Below are positions 12,063 to 25,778 of a stretch of 64,000 bases of DNA, one piece after another. A program made the translations under genes and the position numbers. The DNA lies in NCBI RefSeq assembly GCF_905475345.1, contig NC_066590.1:916001-980000 (forward strand), in the 5' to 3' direction. The notes beneath the pieces were generated by a model. That model was not told the DNA's origin. It did not search any database and saw nothing but the letters and a program-made list of their open reading frames with translations. Every line of letters starts with the position of its first letter. The stretch's first letter is position 1. This DNA is from Vespula vulgaris. Taxonomy: Eukaryota > Arthropoda > Insecta > Hymenoptera > Vespidae.

Positions 12063-13671
12063 TCTATACATGTACGTATACGATACTTTCCAGCGAGCAA
12101 GTTACTCGAAAACCCCATAAAACTGTCGGCCCTGAAATACACGCTGATTCAGAATGACAATGCTTTAAAAAGATAAACGCGTATCTACTTTCCTGTCGCG
12201 TTTCCTAACCTCTTAGAATTCTCTTTCGATCGATCGTAAATAATATTCATTATAAATTAATAATAGAAAGTTCGAAGGAAGAGAAAAAAGAGCGTCTTAC
12301 GTAAGTCCTTAACGAAAGAACTTTGTCGCGACGAAGCTCTTCTCAAGAGCTTTCGACGCTTGCTTTCTCTCTCTCTCTCTCTTTCTTTTGTCGTCCGAAC
12401 CTGGTGAAGTGGCAGTTCACATCCTCGCCGGTTTGTCAGCAGTCATAGTCGTCGTGTTAGCGAGTCATCGGCATGCTATTCTCCTTCTCGGTTCCTTCGG
12501 TTCCTTATTCCTCCCGTCAAGGACATCGTTGACATCTGCCAGCTTCTAGGATCTTATCCCGTCTTTACACCTTCCTTCTTTTTTCGTCTCGATCTTATCT
12601 TCTCAGCCGTAAAGACGCGTCTCTCCTTCCGACCGTTCATTTTTTACCAAAAGAAAAAAAAAAAAAGAAAGATATCGTCGAAATATTTTCTAAGAAAACG
12701 TTCGGCCATTAACTCTATTATCATCACCGTTAGGTAACAAATACGTTTTTCAAACTTCTCCGATAAATTTCATCGTTTTCCCTCGCTTTCGCTAACTCAC
12801 GTCGATTACGTTATTATCCGATGCTCATTTCGAGGAGAGTGCTCCTAGTAAACGTAGAAAAACCTTTCACAATGTAATCGCATAGAAGAGACGATTCGAA
12901 GATAAACTATTAGTAAAAGTCATAACGAAGTCGCGCGACATTCATTTTCGGTTAATGCCCTCTCATAAAAGCTAAAGGACCTTTCTTCGGATCGTCCGAA
13001 CGCCAGACTTTCTTTTTCTCCGGATATGAACACGTTCCTCGTCCTAAACAAGCAATAAATATCCTATTAGCCCTGCCATGGGGATACTTTCGTCTTTCTT
13101 CTTGTTATTATTGCTTCGCGAAGTTTAACTTTGGAAGCGATCGTCGAGTTTCGTCGACGGGCAGGTGCCAGACAACCTTTTCCGTGCTTCCTCGGTCGTT
13201 TTTTCTCTTTCTTTTTCTTTTTCTTTTTTTTTCGTCTTTCTTTTTTTGCTTCCTTCTAATCTTTACTTTCTGCCTTTCGTCTTTCTTTCCTTCGACTTTG
13301 AAAAACATTTACGTATTATCCTATTTCCCATGTTGCCGTATAGCAAATATTGTTTCGTCCTCTTTCTCAAATTTCTCTACAATAAATTTCCTTTACCAGA
13401 ATGTCTAATTCTTTTGCAATTATGCCTTTTGTCCTGCAATACGTAAACAGGAAAATATATATACGTGTGTGTGCGTATGTATGTATGTATGTATGCATGT
13501 ACATATGTAATCTTTTCGTAAACATTGACCTCGGTCGAAATAGGTATGTACGCGTGCCTAGATACTAAATTTTCTAGGAGCACTTGTTTACCTTGGACCT
13601 CGTAAAACCCTTGTACATTAGTTAACGAGATAAAAATTTGACGATGTCAACTTTTACGACCCGATTCGTTT

Positions 13672-13708
<37 letters not shown>

Positions 13709-14258
13709 TTATGATAGACCATTCGTCTTCCTCTCTTTCTACCGATCAAAATCAATGAAGAGAACCATCGGTTCTCGTGATTTATGATATTTTATATTTA
13801 TAATTTTGCGTGAAATAATCGCTACGTACTTTTCTTTCTTTTTTCTTTTTTTTTTCCTCTATAGATTTACAGCTAGTCAACGTGCTTAGGACAGAGTAGT
13901 TTTCACGGTCGACTGCGAGGGATCATGGCAAAAATTTACGACTGAACTATCGACGTACTTCGTAGACATTTTGTATCGAACGTTTTAACCGCAGAATAAA
14001 AAGGAAAATAGAGAGAGAGGAGTAAAAAAAGGGATGAAAGTCCGGACCGAGTTGACGGGTTAATCGAGATCACGATTTTACGACTCCTTTCACGAATCAC
14101 CGTCGTTCATCCAGGATAGCAAGGAGGAATATATATCCCTTTTTTTCCTACGATAATTATTATAATCGGCTGTCAAGTGCTCGTTATCGTGACGGAACGT
14201 GAAAACGCTAAATTAAATTTAAATCCCGTACGGTATACGCGCCTTTTCGAGGGAGGAT

Positions 14259-14260
<2 letters not shown>

Positions 14261-14290
<30 letters not shown>

Positions 14291-14321
14291 AGAAAATAAC
14301 CAAAAAAAGAGAAAAAGATAA

Positions 14322-14370
<49 letters not shown>
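14261..14370. repeat. Double (GA)n microsatellite
   Basis: Two GA runs separated by an A-rich spacer. Confidence 0.9.
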
Positions 14371-14372
<2 letters not shown>

Positions 14373-15238
14373 AAAAAAGGAAAGAAGACGCACGCTTTTA
14401 AGTAGCAAACTCGGAAGAATTATATCGTGAAAGGCTGGTGGTCCTTCGACCAAGATTGGACGATAATTACCACGTGGTGTACCGGGCGGAAGATAAGTAC
14501 TATTAATGCTGCGCCCCGAGAAAACGATCTCCTCCAGTACGTTATTATATATAGGTATATTTTGTGTGTGTATTTGTGTGTATATATATATACAGACACA
14601 TATATATACATATAAGGGCTCGTCCATCGTTTTTATATTTCCCTTTCCAGTCAAATCTATAGCTATATATATGAATGTAAGTAAATATTCGTATATAAAA
14701 GCTTGTACATTATTTTTCAATGATCCACATATAACCCTTAGAGGAAAACTACACAAAATTCTCGAGTGGCTTATTACTCGTGTAAACGAAGTAAGTACGA
14801 GAAGGATTTTTCAAGATATTGATCCTTTCAAGAGTGACTCTCGTTGCCTGCGCAACGAGATATGTAAGAGGGAACGAGATTCTTCGCTATTCTCTCGTTG
14901 AAACTGTTAAAAAAGATATTTACAAGGAAAATTCTAATGTCTTGAAAAGCGAAAATATATAAGTACTTGTATCTGTTCTTTATATAATATTGTTTAAAGA
15001 TTTCAACAATTTGATTTTCGACGATCTTACGCCGTTCAAAAGAATAGATATTTTCATGGTCGCTCGACATTTGTCATATTTCCCGTGTTAGCAAATGCAC
15101 GTACATATTCAACGAAAGAAAGGAGATCGTACAAACTGTGCTTTATCCGCGTTCCGCTTCATTTTCATTAATTTCGACGACGAAAGAGCCTCAAAGAATA
15201 TCAAAGAACAAAAAGATCTACCCTTTCGAAGATAAAAC

Positions 15239-15262
15239 GAGAGAAAGAGAGAAAGAAAAAAA

Positions 15263-15308
<46 letters not shown>
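15239..15308. repeat. (GA)n microsatellite
   Basis: A GA run with an A-rich lead-in. Confidence 0.9.
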
Positions 15309-15311
<3 letters not shown>

Positions 15312-15982
15312 TAGTGAAACGACGATGCCTGTCGTCAATTTTCGAACGATCTTTGGATAAGAAAGAAGTTAAAATATCCCGTAGCAATTCTGCGTTAAAT
15401 AGAGCACGATAGAAAGAGTAAGAAAAACAGGGAAAACAAAAAAGAAGGAGGTATAGAAGGCTTTTTGCAATTTTCAAACGTTTCGACAAGAAAAGAGAAG
15501 TTCGGCTAGTTCTTTTCTACTTCGCGTCAAACGAAGAGTATAAACTAGACAGAAATGAGTTTTACTATTTCTCTCTCTCTCTCTCTTTCTTTCTATTTTT
15601 CTTCTTTCTAGTTTTCAACAACGCATAGGGATTCCTCGTAGAGTGTCCGTGACCGATATCAGGATGTTATCGATCGAATATCAAATTGTTAGGGCTTCTA
15701 ACCTACTCCAATCTTCCTCTCTCTTTTTTTTTTCTTTCTTTGTTCCGATCTCTCTCGACTTCGTTTTCTATGACTGATTATTTCCCATTCGTTCTATTTC
15801 TTTCTTTCATCCCTCTTCCTCCTCCTCTCTCACCCAACCACCCCCATTTTTTTTTCTTTCTTTAAGAGAACGTAAGTTTTAATGCAATTCGCTAGTAAAA
15901 GAAGCACAAAGGAATACTCTTTGTACTCCATACGCGAATTCGTTCTAGTCAAGCTCTCTTATCCGTCGACTAGATCGTTCTA

Positions 15983-16027
<45 letters not shown>

Positions 16028-16554
16028 TGATCATTCTACACTTCGTTTCTTCCTTTATCGTGTCGTGCTCTGTCTTGCTTTTACTATGATAGAAGAGAGT
16101 CCTCCGACGATGGATTCTGAGTCGAAGGCTTTTAAAACCTTCGTCGTTTCTCGGTGCGTTCTCGAAACTGAGAAACTACGAGAAGAATTGCCGAGTAAGA
16201 GAGAGAAAGAAAGAAGGAAAGAAAGAAAGAAAAAGATTTCCTTTCGAGAATGCTGGTTTTCTACGAGTCTTGCTAACTTTTATATACCTACAGATATACA
16301 TACCTATAGGTGTATACATATACAAGCATATATGTAGGTATATCTATTGAAGAATCCGATTGCAGGTTGCCGGTTGCCATTTGCCATTTAATTCCATCTA
16401 ATCACATTGAAATATACGATGGAAAAACACGATTGAATTTCGTCCGAATGTTATTTGCAATAATGATTAGACGGAGATTCGTAGTCCGTAGAAATTTAAT
16501 AATGATAGGCACGCGTGTAAAGCCACGAAGCGTTGATATGTAACATGGCACGAG

Positions 16555-16590
<36 letters not shown>

Positions 16591-16924
16591 GTTCGCTCTT
16601 TCTTTCTTTCTCTCCGTCGGAAATTGAGCCCTACCCCTTGGCGTGGCACGGGAATAAAAAAAAAATGAAAAGAAAAAAAAAACAGAAAAAGACGAGCCGA
16701 GCCCCCGATTAAGATAGAATTAGGACGAGAGGAAGAGAATGATTCTATTTCTTTATTCTATTTTTCTTCTTCTCTCTTTCTCTCTCGCTTACGCTTTCTT
16801 CTCATCCTTGTCTCGTTCGATATCCGAAGCAACGGAAGCACCTGCTGTTTCACGGATAGGCCCTCGTTTATAAATCCAAGGTAACATCGATGTTATGGGC
16901 GTCATGGTCAAACTTCTTTCATTC

Positions 16925-16997
<73 letters not shown>

Positions 16998-17010
16998 GTC
17001 TCTCCCTCTC
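16925..17010. repeat. (CT)n microsatellite
   Basis: One of the longest CT runs in the window, with a degenerate TGTCTC tail. Confidence 0.9.
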
Positions 17011-18110
17011 TTCCTCGTTCTACGAGAAAAAGATAGATCGGAAAAGAAGATGAGAAGACCTTAGAAGCGGGTTATTACCGGCTTGTTAGGCGGGAGAAAA
17101 GGCAGCTGTTCTCCATTTAAGTTCGAACAATTAAATTGTCTGCTCTCGATCCGACCACCTTCGTCATACATACATACATACATATATACTTAGTTATTTA
17201 CTTGTATTCCTCCTATCTCCGTTGTCTCTTGTCTTTTCCCCTTCTTTTCGCCTCCGTGATACAAGGATTTTTTCTGTCTATTTCTTTCGTTTCTTTTTCT
17301 TTCTTTTTTTTCTGTCACCCTTCTCTTCTCGTTTCCATCATTGGTTTTATCATCAAAGGCCCATCAACTATGTCGTCCTGATTTTATCGATTTTAAATGG
17401 CGATTCTCTATAACAAGCTTTATATATACATATATATATAAATATATATGTATGTATATATCACCCGTATATACATTGTATATATACCCAATCGATTATG
17501 TATACTCGTTAGTCCCGAATATCGATAGAATCGAGAAGACTTTTCAGTCGAATATTTTCGGACACGATTACACAGAAACCACATGGTAGACGTAAGCGTA
17601 CGCGTCTTCCTCGTTCCACTTCGATAAAAATCGAAAGGCGCTCTGGGTGTATTATTATTGCTAAGAGCGTATCGAGAAAGGCACGTCCATGCGGGTAAAA
17701 GATAGTCACCCTTGATTGTAACGAAGGTTTTATATGCTGGAACCGCAGAGGGTTAAAAACTTCGATATCTATGTATACGTATACGTATACGCATACTCAA
17801 CACACATATATATATATCCATATATATATACACATATATACACAAACACGGGTTACTTAAACAAATCTTCTCACGGTACGAATTAAAAATTTAAGGGGAA
17901 TTGCATCATTTTTTAAAACGATCCGAAACTACTATTCGAGTTTCCATACATTCTTTATCGCGTGTATTCGCCATAAACCAGGAAGTGATTCGACTTTAAT
18001 CAAAGGAATCCACTTCTTTCTCGATTGTATCTGATAATTATTATTTTTATTCTCAACAACAAAAGATACGCGATCTGAATCGAGTCCAATTTCTTCCGCT
18101 TCTTGAACAG

Positions 18111-18249
18111 AGATGAAGAGGAAGAGGAAGAGGAGTAGGAGGACGTGAAGAAGAAGAAGAAGGAGGAGGAGGAGAAGGAGGTAGAAGAGGAAGAGGAGGA
18201 GGAGGAGGAGGAGGAGAAGGATGGAGGAGGAGAAGGAAGAAGGACGAAC
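18111..18249. repeat. Long homopurine (AGG/AAG)n tract
   Basis: About 140 bases are almost entirely purine on the plus strand, built from GAA and GGA triplets. It can be read as Ser/Pro/Leu-rich frames on the minus strand, but these have no features of a real protein. Confidence 0.85.
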
Positions 18250-19704
18250 AGGAACTGGGCGTGAGCGTTGGGTTCGATGAAAAGCCAAAGTACGAGTGCG
18301 GAGAAGCACATGACTGTGTGGTGGACAGTATCAGATATGCTTCGATAAGCATAACAGGTCAAAAGTTTACGCCCCCTTGCTTGCTTCGCCGTAAAGGAGT
18401 TCTCGAATGTCGTTAAGTGCACTACGTTCTCCTACGTTCTCGAGAGTTTCTAAATCTCTCTCTCTCTCTCTCTCGATCTCTCCGTCCGTCTTTCTCTTTC
18501 TTTCAGCCACAAGGATTACCGATTAAATTATAGATATACGCCGACGTACAAGAACCAAGCCGATATACCTCGCGTGTAACTCGCGTGGACTTATAATTTC
18601 AGTCACATTACGTCCCTCGTCAAATTCCTGAGAACTTTAACTTTCATTTAACGAGTCATCTTACGATTGATCAAGTTTCAAATTCGAAGGAACGAAGCGT
18701 CGGTTCCTCTCGTTTGAAAATAGAAAAAAGGGAAAGATAGAAAAGAGAAAGAAAGAAAAAGAAGAAGAGACAAAAAATTAAGATAATCTTTAATCTTTAA
18801 CCCTTGCATTCTTTACATCGTTCCGTTCCTTTTTATCCCGTCTTCGATCAAAGAGACTATAAAAATATATTTCGAAATGTCCCGATACGGAAAACTTTGT
18901 AGATTTATTTTTCCAAGGGTATACTTCCTATACGTATCTACGTACGTACGGATATATCGTATTCTCTTTTAAAAATCGTGATAAACAAAATCCAACCCCC
19001 TTGGTTGCATCCAGAAAAAGAGATGGAGAGAACACGACGAACCTTTCCTTTACTTAGGGACTTCTCAATTTACCTCGTCATAGTCGTCATAGCAGGCAAT
19101 ATAAATTTCGAAAGGAACGTCGTAGACGTATATGCGAATATCATCCTTCCTCTTTCTCTCTCTCTCTCTTTCTCTCTTACTCTCTCTTTTTCGCACGTAA
19201 AAAAAAAAGAAAAAAAAAGGAGAGAAAGAAAGAGAAAAAAAGAAGAGGCCAAAGGATTGCAAACTCAACATTGATTCGTCCATTATTCATCCCTGCCATT
19301 TTCGATGATGGATCGCCGATGGCATCGTGCACAAATGACATACCCTGCTCCTACATACATATATCGACGTATATATATATATAGACAAGTGTGTGTGTGT
19401 GTGTATTAACGCGAACGTAAACTAACCAACACGTACGAAAAATCGAAGGTAAGAGTCTTCTTCGGTCGTTTTCTCTCGTTTGCTCTTGGTCTTTTTAACG
19501 AACCAATCGGAAGTTATCGACATAGAGATACGAGACGGCTGAACGTGCGAAAGAGAAAGAGAGAAGAGACAAGAGAGACAGAGGCAGAGAAAAGGAGAAT
19601 TGCATGTTAACGAAGAATGTCTATGTATTCGCACGTGTGCGCGTTTGTACGTATGTATATGTCTGTGTTTATGTGGGTGCGGGTGTATTTGTGGGTGTGT
19701 AAAA

Positions 19705-19705
19705 C

Positions 19706-19751
<46 letters not shown>
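19705..19751. repeat. (GA)n microsatellite
   Basis: An uninterrupted GA run following a GT-rich stretch. Confidence 0.9.
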
Positions 19752-20189
19752 GAAGCATGCAACCGTGGATCCTCGTGCACGAGTATCCATAATGACAGAT
19801 TACCGCGGCATTAATTCCTTGTTTAACCAACAAACCAACCTACCCGGCATGCCGTTTAAGTAATAAAATATGGCGTCCATGGCCTCGGGCCAGCTAACGA
19901 CTCTGGCCCTTCCCTTCTTTCGCTCGGGTCGCCCTTTTAACCGAGCCCTTCTCTCTCTCTCTCCTCTCTTTCCCATCCACTATCTCCCATCCACCCCCTC
20001 CTTTTTCTTTCTCTCCTTCTTCCTCGAGCTCGACACGGTTCAAGACCCCATCGAATACGCCTCCCTACCAACGTTTGTACTTACATCCTTAGTACATATC
20101 TTCTGCGTATCTATCCACGTACACGTTCGGCTAGACGTCTCGAAGTGGTTTGCCTCTTCTCCTTGTCCACTTTGCCTCTCGTCACGATC

Positions 20190-20195
20190 ATTTTT

Positions 20196-20227
<32 letters not shown>

Positions 20228-20230
20228 TTT
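20190..20230. repeat. (TTTC)n tetranucleotide array
   Basis: About nine TTTC units. Confidence 0.9.
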
Positions 20231-21529
20231 CTCTCTATCTCAATGAACCAAAGATCTTTACCTTCGATCCCTTCGATCTACCTTTCGCGAAAGAAGTTTC
20301 GTTTGAGCCTTCCTTTATATATGTATATGTGTGTGTGTGTATACACACATACCTGTACTCAAAAATTCCTACGATTTTTATCGAACCTTCTGTTGTTCTT
20401 CTCTTCTTTTCTTTTACTTTCTCCGCATCTCCTCACCTCCCCATTTTTTTCCTTTATATTATCCAACTTCTTTGTTGAAATCCATGAAAATTCTCCCCCT
20501 CTCGCTCACCCCTGTTCTACAAAGGCTATCGTTCTTTTTAATCAACGGCGACGTAGCCAATTATTTGGCGAAGTCTAGCGAAGATTTTTCGTCGGTACTT
20601 GTTGCTCTGTTTTACCTCTTCTGTCTCGTTATATTCCATACCGAGGATTCCCAAGGTCTGAATCCACTTGGACGCAACCTAGAAACCTGCATAGCTAGCA
20701 TAGTACAGATACAGATACAGATACATATATATATATACATATATATATATATATCTGGATATATAGGGTATGCTATCGTATCGACTTTGGACGGGGCCAA
20801 ATCCGTATTTGATCCTTGGGACACATTGTGACGCGTGTGTGCTTAGGACCTGGATTAAAACCGCTGCTCCATATCTCGACAACGTATTCCGACTCGTCCA
20901 TCTAAAGAGAGAGAAAGAGAGAGAAAGAGAGAAAGTGAGTGAGTTCATGATAAATGTGTGGTACCCCAAAACCACGTTAGAAAGAGAGAGAGATTCTATG
21001 CACTTCTCAAAGGGATTCTCGTCGTAAGAAGGATCCCTTTTCTCCTCGATTCGAATCGAATGTACTACGACCAGAGTTTCGATAAGTGGATGGAAACCAC
21101 TTATTATATATATATATTTTTTTCTTTATATATATATATATATTTTCTTTTAATCCAAGAATTTCCCGCTACACGTTACGTTCATCAAATCTTTCACCTT
21201 TAGATCTAGACATATTTTCCGAACGACTCTCCTTTTAGTTTATAGGTAGATGGTTATACGTTGTCGAAGGAGTAAAATACTCGTTCCCAGGATCGTCACG
21301 TTTTAACGTAACGATGTCCTACGGCGAACGAGGATACTTGTAGATCACCGTGGTTGGTACCGCATCTAAGGAAAAAGGGACAGAAAACAAAGAAAAAATT
21401 GTTGAGAGAAGAAGAGCCATAGTGGAAATTGCTGTTACCGGCTAGAGTTACTGAAAGTTGAATAGCTCCCTCGAAGAGTGAAGAGAAAATGATTTTAGCG
21501 ATCACCATCTTTCTTTACTCCCTCCCACC

Positions 21530-21560
<31 letters not shown>

Positions 21561-22027
21561 TCTTTTTTCTTTCTCTTTCTCTTAAAGCACGTAACCACGA
21601 TGCACAAGCATCATCATCGGCCAACCTCCCGGTATTATCCCTCCTCCCTCTCTCTCTCTCTCTCTCTTTCCGAGCACGCTCTTACACGATTACGCGAATA
21701 TAAAAATAAAGAAAACTTTCGCGATTCGTAAATCGTATAGCTACAAACCGGATCGCATCGTTACCCATTTAATTGCTTCATTATTTCATACGTTCGCCTT
21801 CGTTCTCTTACCTTACGGCAGGTTTCACGTAACGGCCAGTTTGTACTACACGCTTAAAACTCAAGACATCCTTCTTTGTTCGCGAAAGATTCGTTCTTGA
21901 ATTATTACTTGGAAAGTAAATTTCCCTGAAGACGATACGTCGAATATTTAAACTTACCGCCAATCTTTCTTCCATTCTCGTCGTGCGTTTTCATCTTGTT
22001 TTACTTTGCTTGAGAATAGATACGTAC

Positions 22028-22115
22028 ATATGTACATATATATATATATACACATACATATACATATACATATATGTACACACAGACACATATGTATATA
22101 TATATATATATAAAT
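22028..22115. repeat. (AT)/(ACAT) compound microsatellite
   Basis: AT and ACAT-like units with partial inverted symmetry. Confidence 0.8.
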
Positions 22116-23261
22116 ATATAAAGAAAAGAAAACAAAGAGAAATTAGTTTAAATAATTAGTAACTATATTATTCCAGGACGTTCCTTTGGGCAAAAGGAAA
22201 GCTAGTTCCTAATCTCGCAGCTAATCTCGTAGTTAATCTCGTTTACGTTAGGACGGAAGATGTAAAACGCGTTAATACAAAGCTATGCTAATGAAGGATA
22301 GCCAACGACACGGGATAGAGAGAGGTTAGAGGTTTCCTTCCTCTTGGCCGAAAAATTGTCCCTCGAACAAGGGAGAACGGTAAGACGACACGAACGACGA
22401 AAGGCGCACGAGAAGAGGAGGACGAGTTCGCGCTCAGACATTTTTAATAATCACGAACAAGAACGCGCGCGTGCAAGGTCTTTTTTCTTTTTTTTTTTCT
22501 TTTCTCGGAACAAGATAGAAAAAAAAAAATAAAAGAAAAATAGCATAGCGCGACGTACAGCGATGACAACGACGTAAAGAACAACCGAGTTACAACGAGG
22601 ATTCGAAACGTACGCGGGTGATGTCTGCTTCAGAAGAAGAACAAGAAGAAGAAGAAGAAGAAGAAGGACGATGAAAGGGAAAGAGAAAGAAAGAAAGAAA
22701 AAGGAAAAAAGAAAGAAAGAAAGAAAGAAAGAAAACCTCATTATACTAATCCGCTTTCTAATTGTAAGCGGAAAGACGTTTCGCGGCTTTGTCATAGAGA
22801 GGAGAGAGAATCCTTTTTCCCTTTGGTCGCTTTTGTCGTTAATGTCTTTTGACTCTTACCGCACGTTCGGACCACCCCAACTGTGAATACGTTTCCCGTG
22901 GTATCCTTTGAAAATGCGCGAGCTTACGTGACGGGCTTAGACATTTTCTTTCCTGCGATCCTAATTATTCCTCCGGGTTTGCCAGAAACACCTATCCAAC
23001 CCTTTTCCTTCTTCCTCTCTCTCTCTCTGTCTCTCTTTCTCTTTCTCTTTATCTCTATCTTTCTTCCTCTTTCTCTCTGTTACCCTATACATTTATATGT
23101 ATATATACACATATACATACGTGCATACATCCTGCTACCTACCTCTCTACCAGTAGTAGTTCGAGCCTCCTGCCATCCTGTGTTGTAGCGTCTCGAGGTC
23201 TTCGACCACGTAATCGAAATTTATCACGCGGTGTATTCCACCCGCGAGCTAAATCTTAACA

Positions 23262-23289
23262 AAGGACTACCGGCGCGCCGGTAGTCCTT
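23262..23289. repeat. Perfect 28-bp palindrome centred on GGCGCGCC
   Basis: The left arm AAGGACTACCGGCG is followed immediately by its exact reverse complement, with no spacer. It is strongly GC-rich inside AT-rich DNA. As RNA or single-stranded DNA it would form a very stable hairpin after breathing of the centre. It matches no terminator or RNA gene I know of in insects. Confidence 0.85.
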
Positions 23290-24254
23290 GTCCCTTTCGG
23301 AAAGTTTCCTTCTTAGGGAATATTAACGCGGTCGACGTGGGTGTCTCTCTCTCTCTCTCTCTCTTTCTCTTTCTCTCCCTTCTTCCCTCTCCCTTATGTC
23401 TCTCTTTCTCTCCTTTCCTCCCCTTTTTCCATCTCTCTCTCTCTCTCTCTGTCTCTCTCTTTTATTCACTCGTACACGACATACCAACATTTTTATCTTC
23501 GCACATTCCTGACAAAGTTAGTACGTATTTGTCATTAATATAAATAGAACGTACTCCATCATAGATAGATTTTCGCAAAGGGAGAAACTTGTAAGGGCAA
23601 TCGTTTTTTTTTTCTTTTTTTATTTTTTTTCCGAACGAATTCGTCGTATCCGACGACCGATAGGAAAGCACTACGATCCTAAAAGGGAGAGGGATGAAAT
23701 ACGATTAGTGGATTTGTCAAAAACAGCTGTAGCACGGACGTCGTCGTACGTTGTCTGGCCAGGCGTGAAATGAAAGTTCACGTTTACCCGATTTTCCATT
23801 CGGGAGATGTGATTTCGGAAGAGAACTTTCTTACTTTTTTTTTTTCTTTATCCCTTTTTTCCAGTTCGTTTATTTATTATTAATATCGTTATTGTTATTA
23901 TTATATTCTCATATACATATATATATATACATATACATGTACGATATAACTCTCGGTCTATCCATTCTGATTGTTTTTAGAAAAGCGAAATAGACGTTCG
24001 CGTAAATAAAGATGCTGAATGTGATAAAACATGATCTTCGAAAGGATCGATCAACCGCGTCGAATTTTCGACCGCGTAGCGTTCCCAAATGTGCTATCGC
24101 GTTTGTCGGCTATTCGCGATAAATAAAGCAAACAAATTCGTTTGCATCCCCGGAGAGTTTGCCGTGCTCGGGAGCGTTGCTCTTGTATCGATACCTATAT
24201 TTTTTATGCACGGACACGATTTCACGAAAAATTTATTCGACGAATTTCTTCCTC

Positions 24255-24289
<35 letters not shown>

Positions 24290-25731
24290 TTTCTCTCTTT
24301 CTGTCTCTTTATTCATATTGTTTTTCGTCGTCTAATATTGCATTAGAAATTAAAATATATACGCGAGGTCAGAGTTCAATCGCGTAAAAATAAAAAAAAA
24401 TAAATAGAGAAAGAGAGAGACCGATGTCGGTCGCAAAAGTCCTTTAAAACTCGTAAATCCGCGCGAACTTCCATCCTCAAACCCATAAAGAGAAGAAGGA
24501 GGAGGAGGAGAAGAAGGTGGAGGAGACGGTTGAGTGAGAGACAGAGAGAGAGAGAGAAAGAAAGAGAGTGGTCGGTGAAGTGGCAGAGGAGGAGAGCAAA
24601 AGAAAGGAAGGTGACGCGCAGCTTGCGTGCGGGTGGTCCACCATTCTATATAGCTAGCTAGATCGCAGGAACGTCACGAGTTTTTACAAAGTCTTTCGAG
24701 ACACTTCCTTTTCTATCCTTGTTTTCGTCCAATGGAATTTCACTTTTTTTCAATAAAGTTTTGCCATTGCGATCGGATTCGAATATCTTTATCAGCGCCT
24801 ACACCATTTTAATATACTTATTATATTCGATTATCTTCCGAAGGAAAGCAAAATATAGCTAGCGTTAGAAAATAATAGAATTTATCGTATTCGTTATATA
24901 TTTTATTTGTAATTTCTTTTTTCTTTCTTCTATCTTAAAATACATTGTCTCCTCTCTCTCTCTCTTTCTCTCTCTCTCTCTTTCTTTTTCTCTTTTATCG
25001 GGATTTTAGCGCGCATGCGCTGCTTAATCTAAGCTCACTGATACACTCCGACGTTAATAACTGTTATTTATAGAAGCATTGTGCGCGTCGGCGAATAATG
25101 CGATTTGCTATTCCAAGAGTGCACCTTTCTCTCTCTCTCTCTCTCTCTTTTCTTCTCTTTCTGTCCCTTTACCTCTACCTTACCTCCCTCCCCACGCCTC
25201 TTTACGGAAAGAGTAAAGTCGAAGGAACGGCTTTTGTGTCAACTTGGAACGCGCGCATCGTGTCTTGGACTTTAAAGCTTTTCATTCTACCATGATAATA
25301 TAAGATTTTAAAGGATGTTAAAGGATTCCAACGATGTTAACGATGCTCGTCTAACGATTCCAAATAACAAAGCCCGATGACGTTTGCTTCCAGAAATTTA
25401 ACGAATGTAATATTAACAAACATCCCTTCTACGGTAGTACAATAACTACGAATACATATTCATCACGGTCGTTTGTAAATTTGCTATTGTCTCGCAGTTA
25501 ACGACGAGTATTATAATAACGTCGATGACAACAATACGCGCTCGACGATAGATAGGGTACAAACATCGTTGATAGAAAATTTATATTTTGCGAAATTAAT
25601 TGAACGAAGTACAAAATTCGAAAGGAAAAATAAAAAGGAAAGAAGAAGGAAGGAAAGAAAGAAAGAAAGAAAGAAAAACTTTCGCGATAGAAATCTCCAA
25701 AAAGTTCGTATTAGATATTGAATAGAGAAAG

Positions 25732-25778
<47 letters not shown>

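Larger units (their letters stand above)
10001..20000. other. Non-coding stretch, simple-sequence rich
   Basis: No gene recognised. CT/GA arrays occur about once per kilobase. A unique, GC-richer patch lies at 12,400-12,560, where one plus-strand frame stays open for about 50 codons without a start codon or any recognisable domain. Confidence 0.65.

Noticed and set aside
12400..12555. A plus-strand stretch open for about 50 codons with hydrophobic character
   Set aside because: No ATG, no convincing splice sites and no recognisable domain.
14208..14756. A 182-codon minus-strand frame
   Set aside because: Half of it is translated GA microsatellite. The remainder shows no family resemblance.
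19870..20478. A 202-codon plus-strand frame
   Set aside because: Composition is set by pyrimidine-rich and TTTC-repeat DNA (Phe, Leu, Ser). No domain and no splice context support it.
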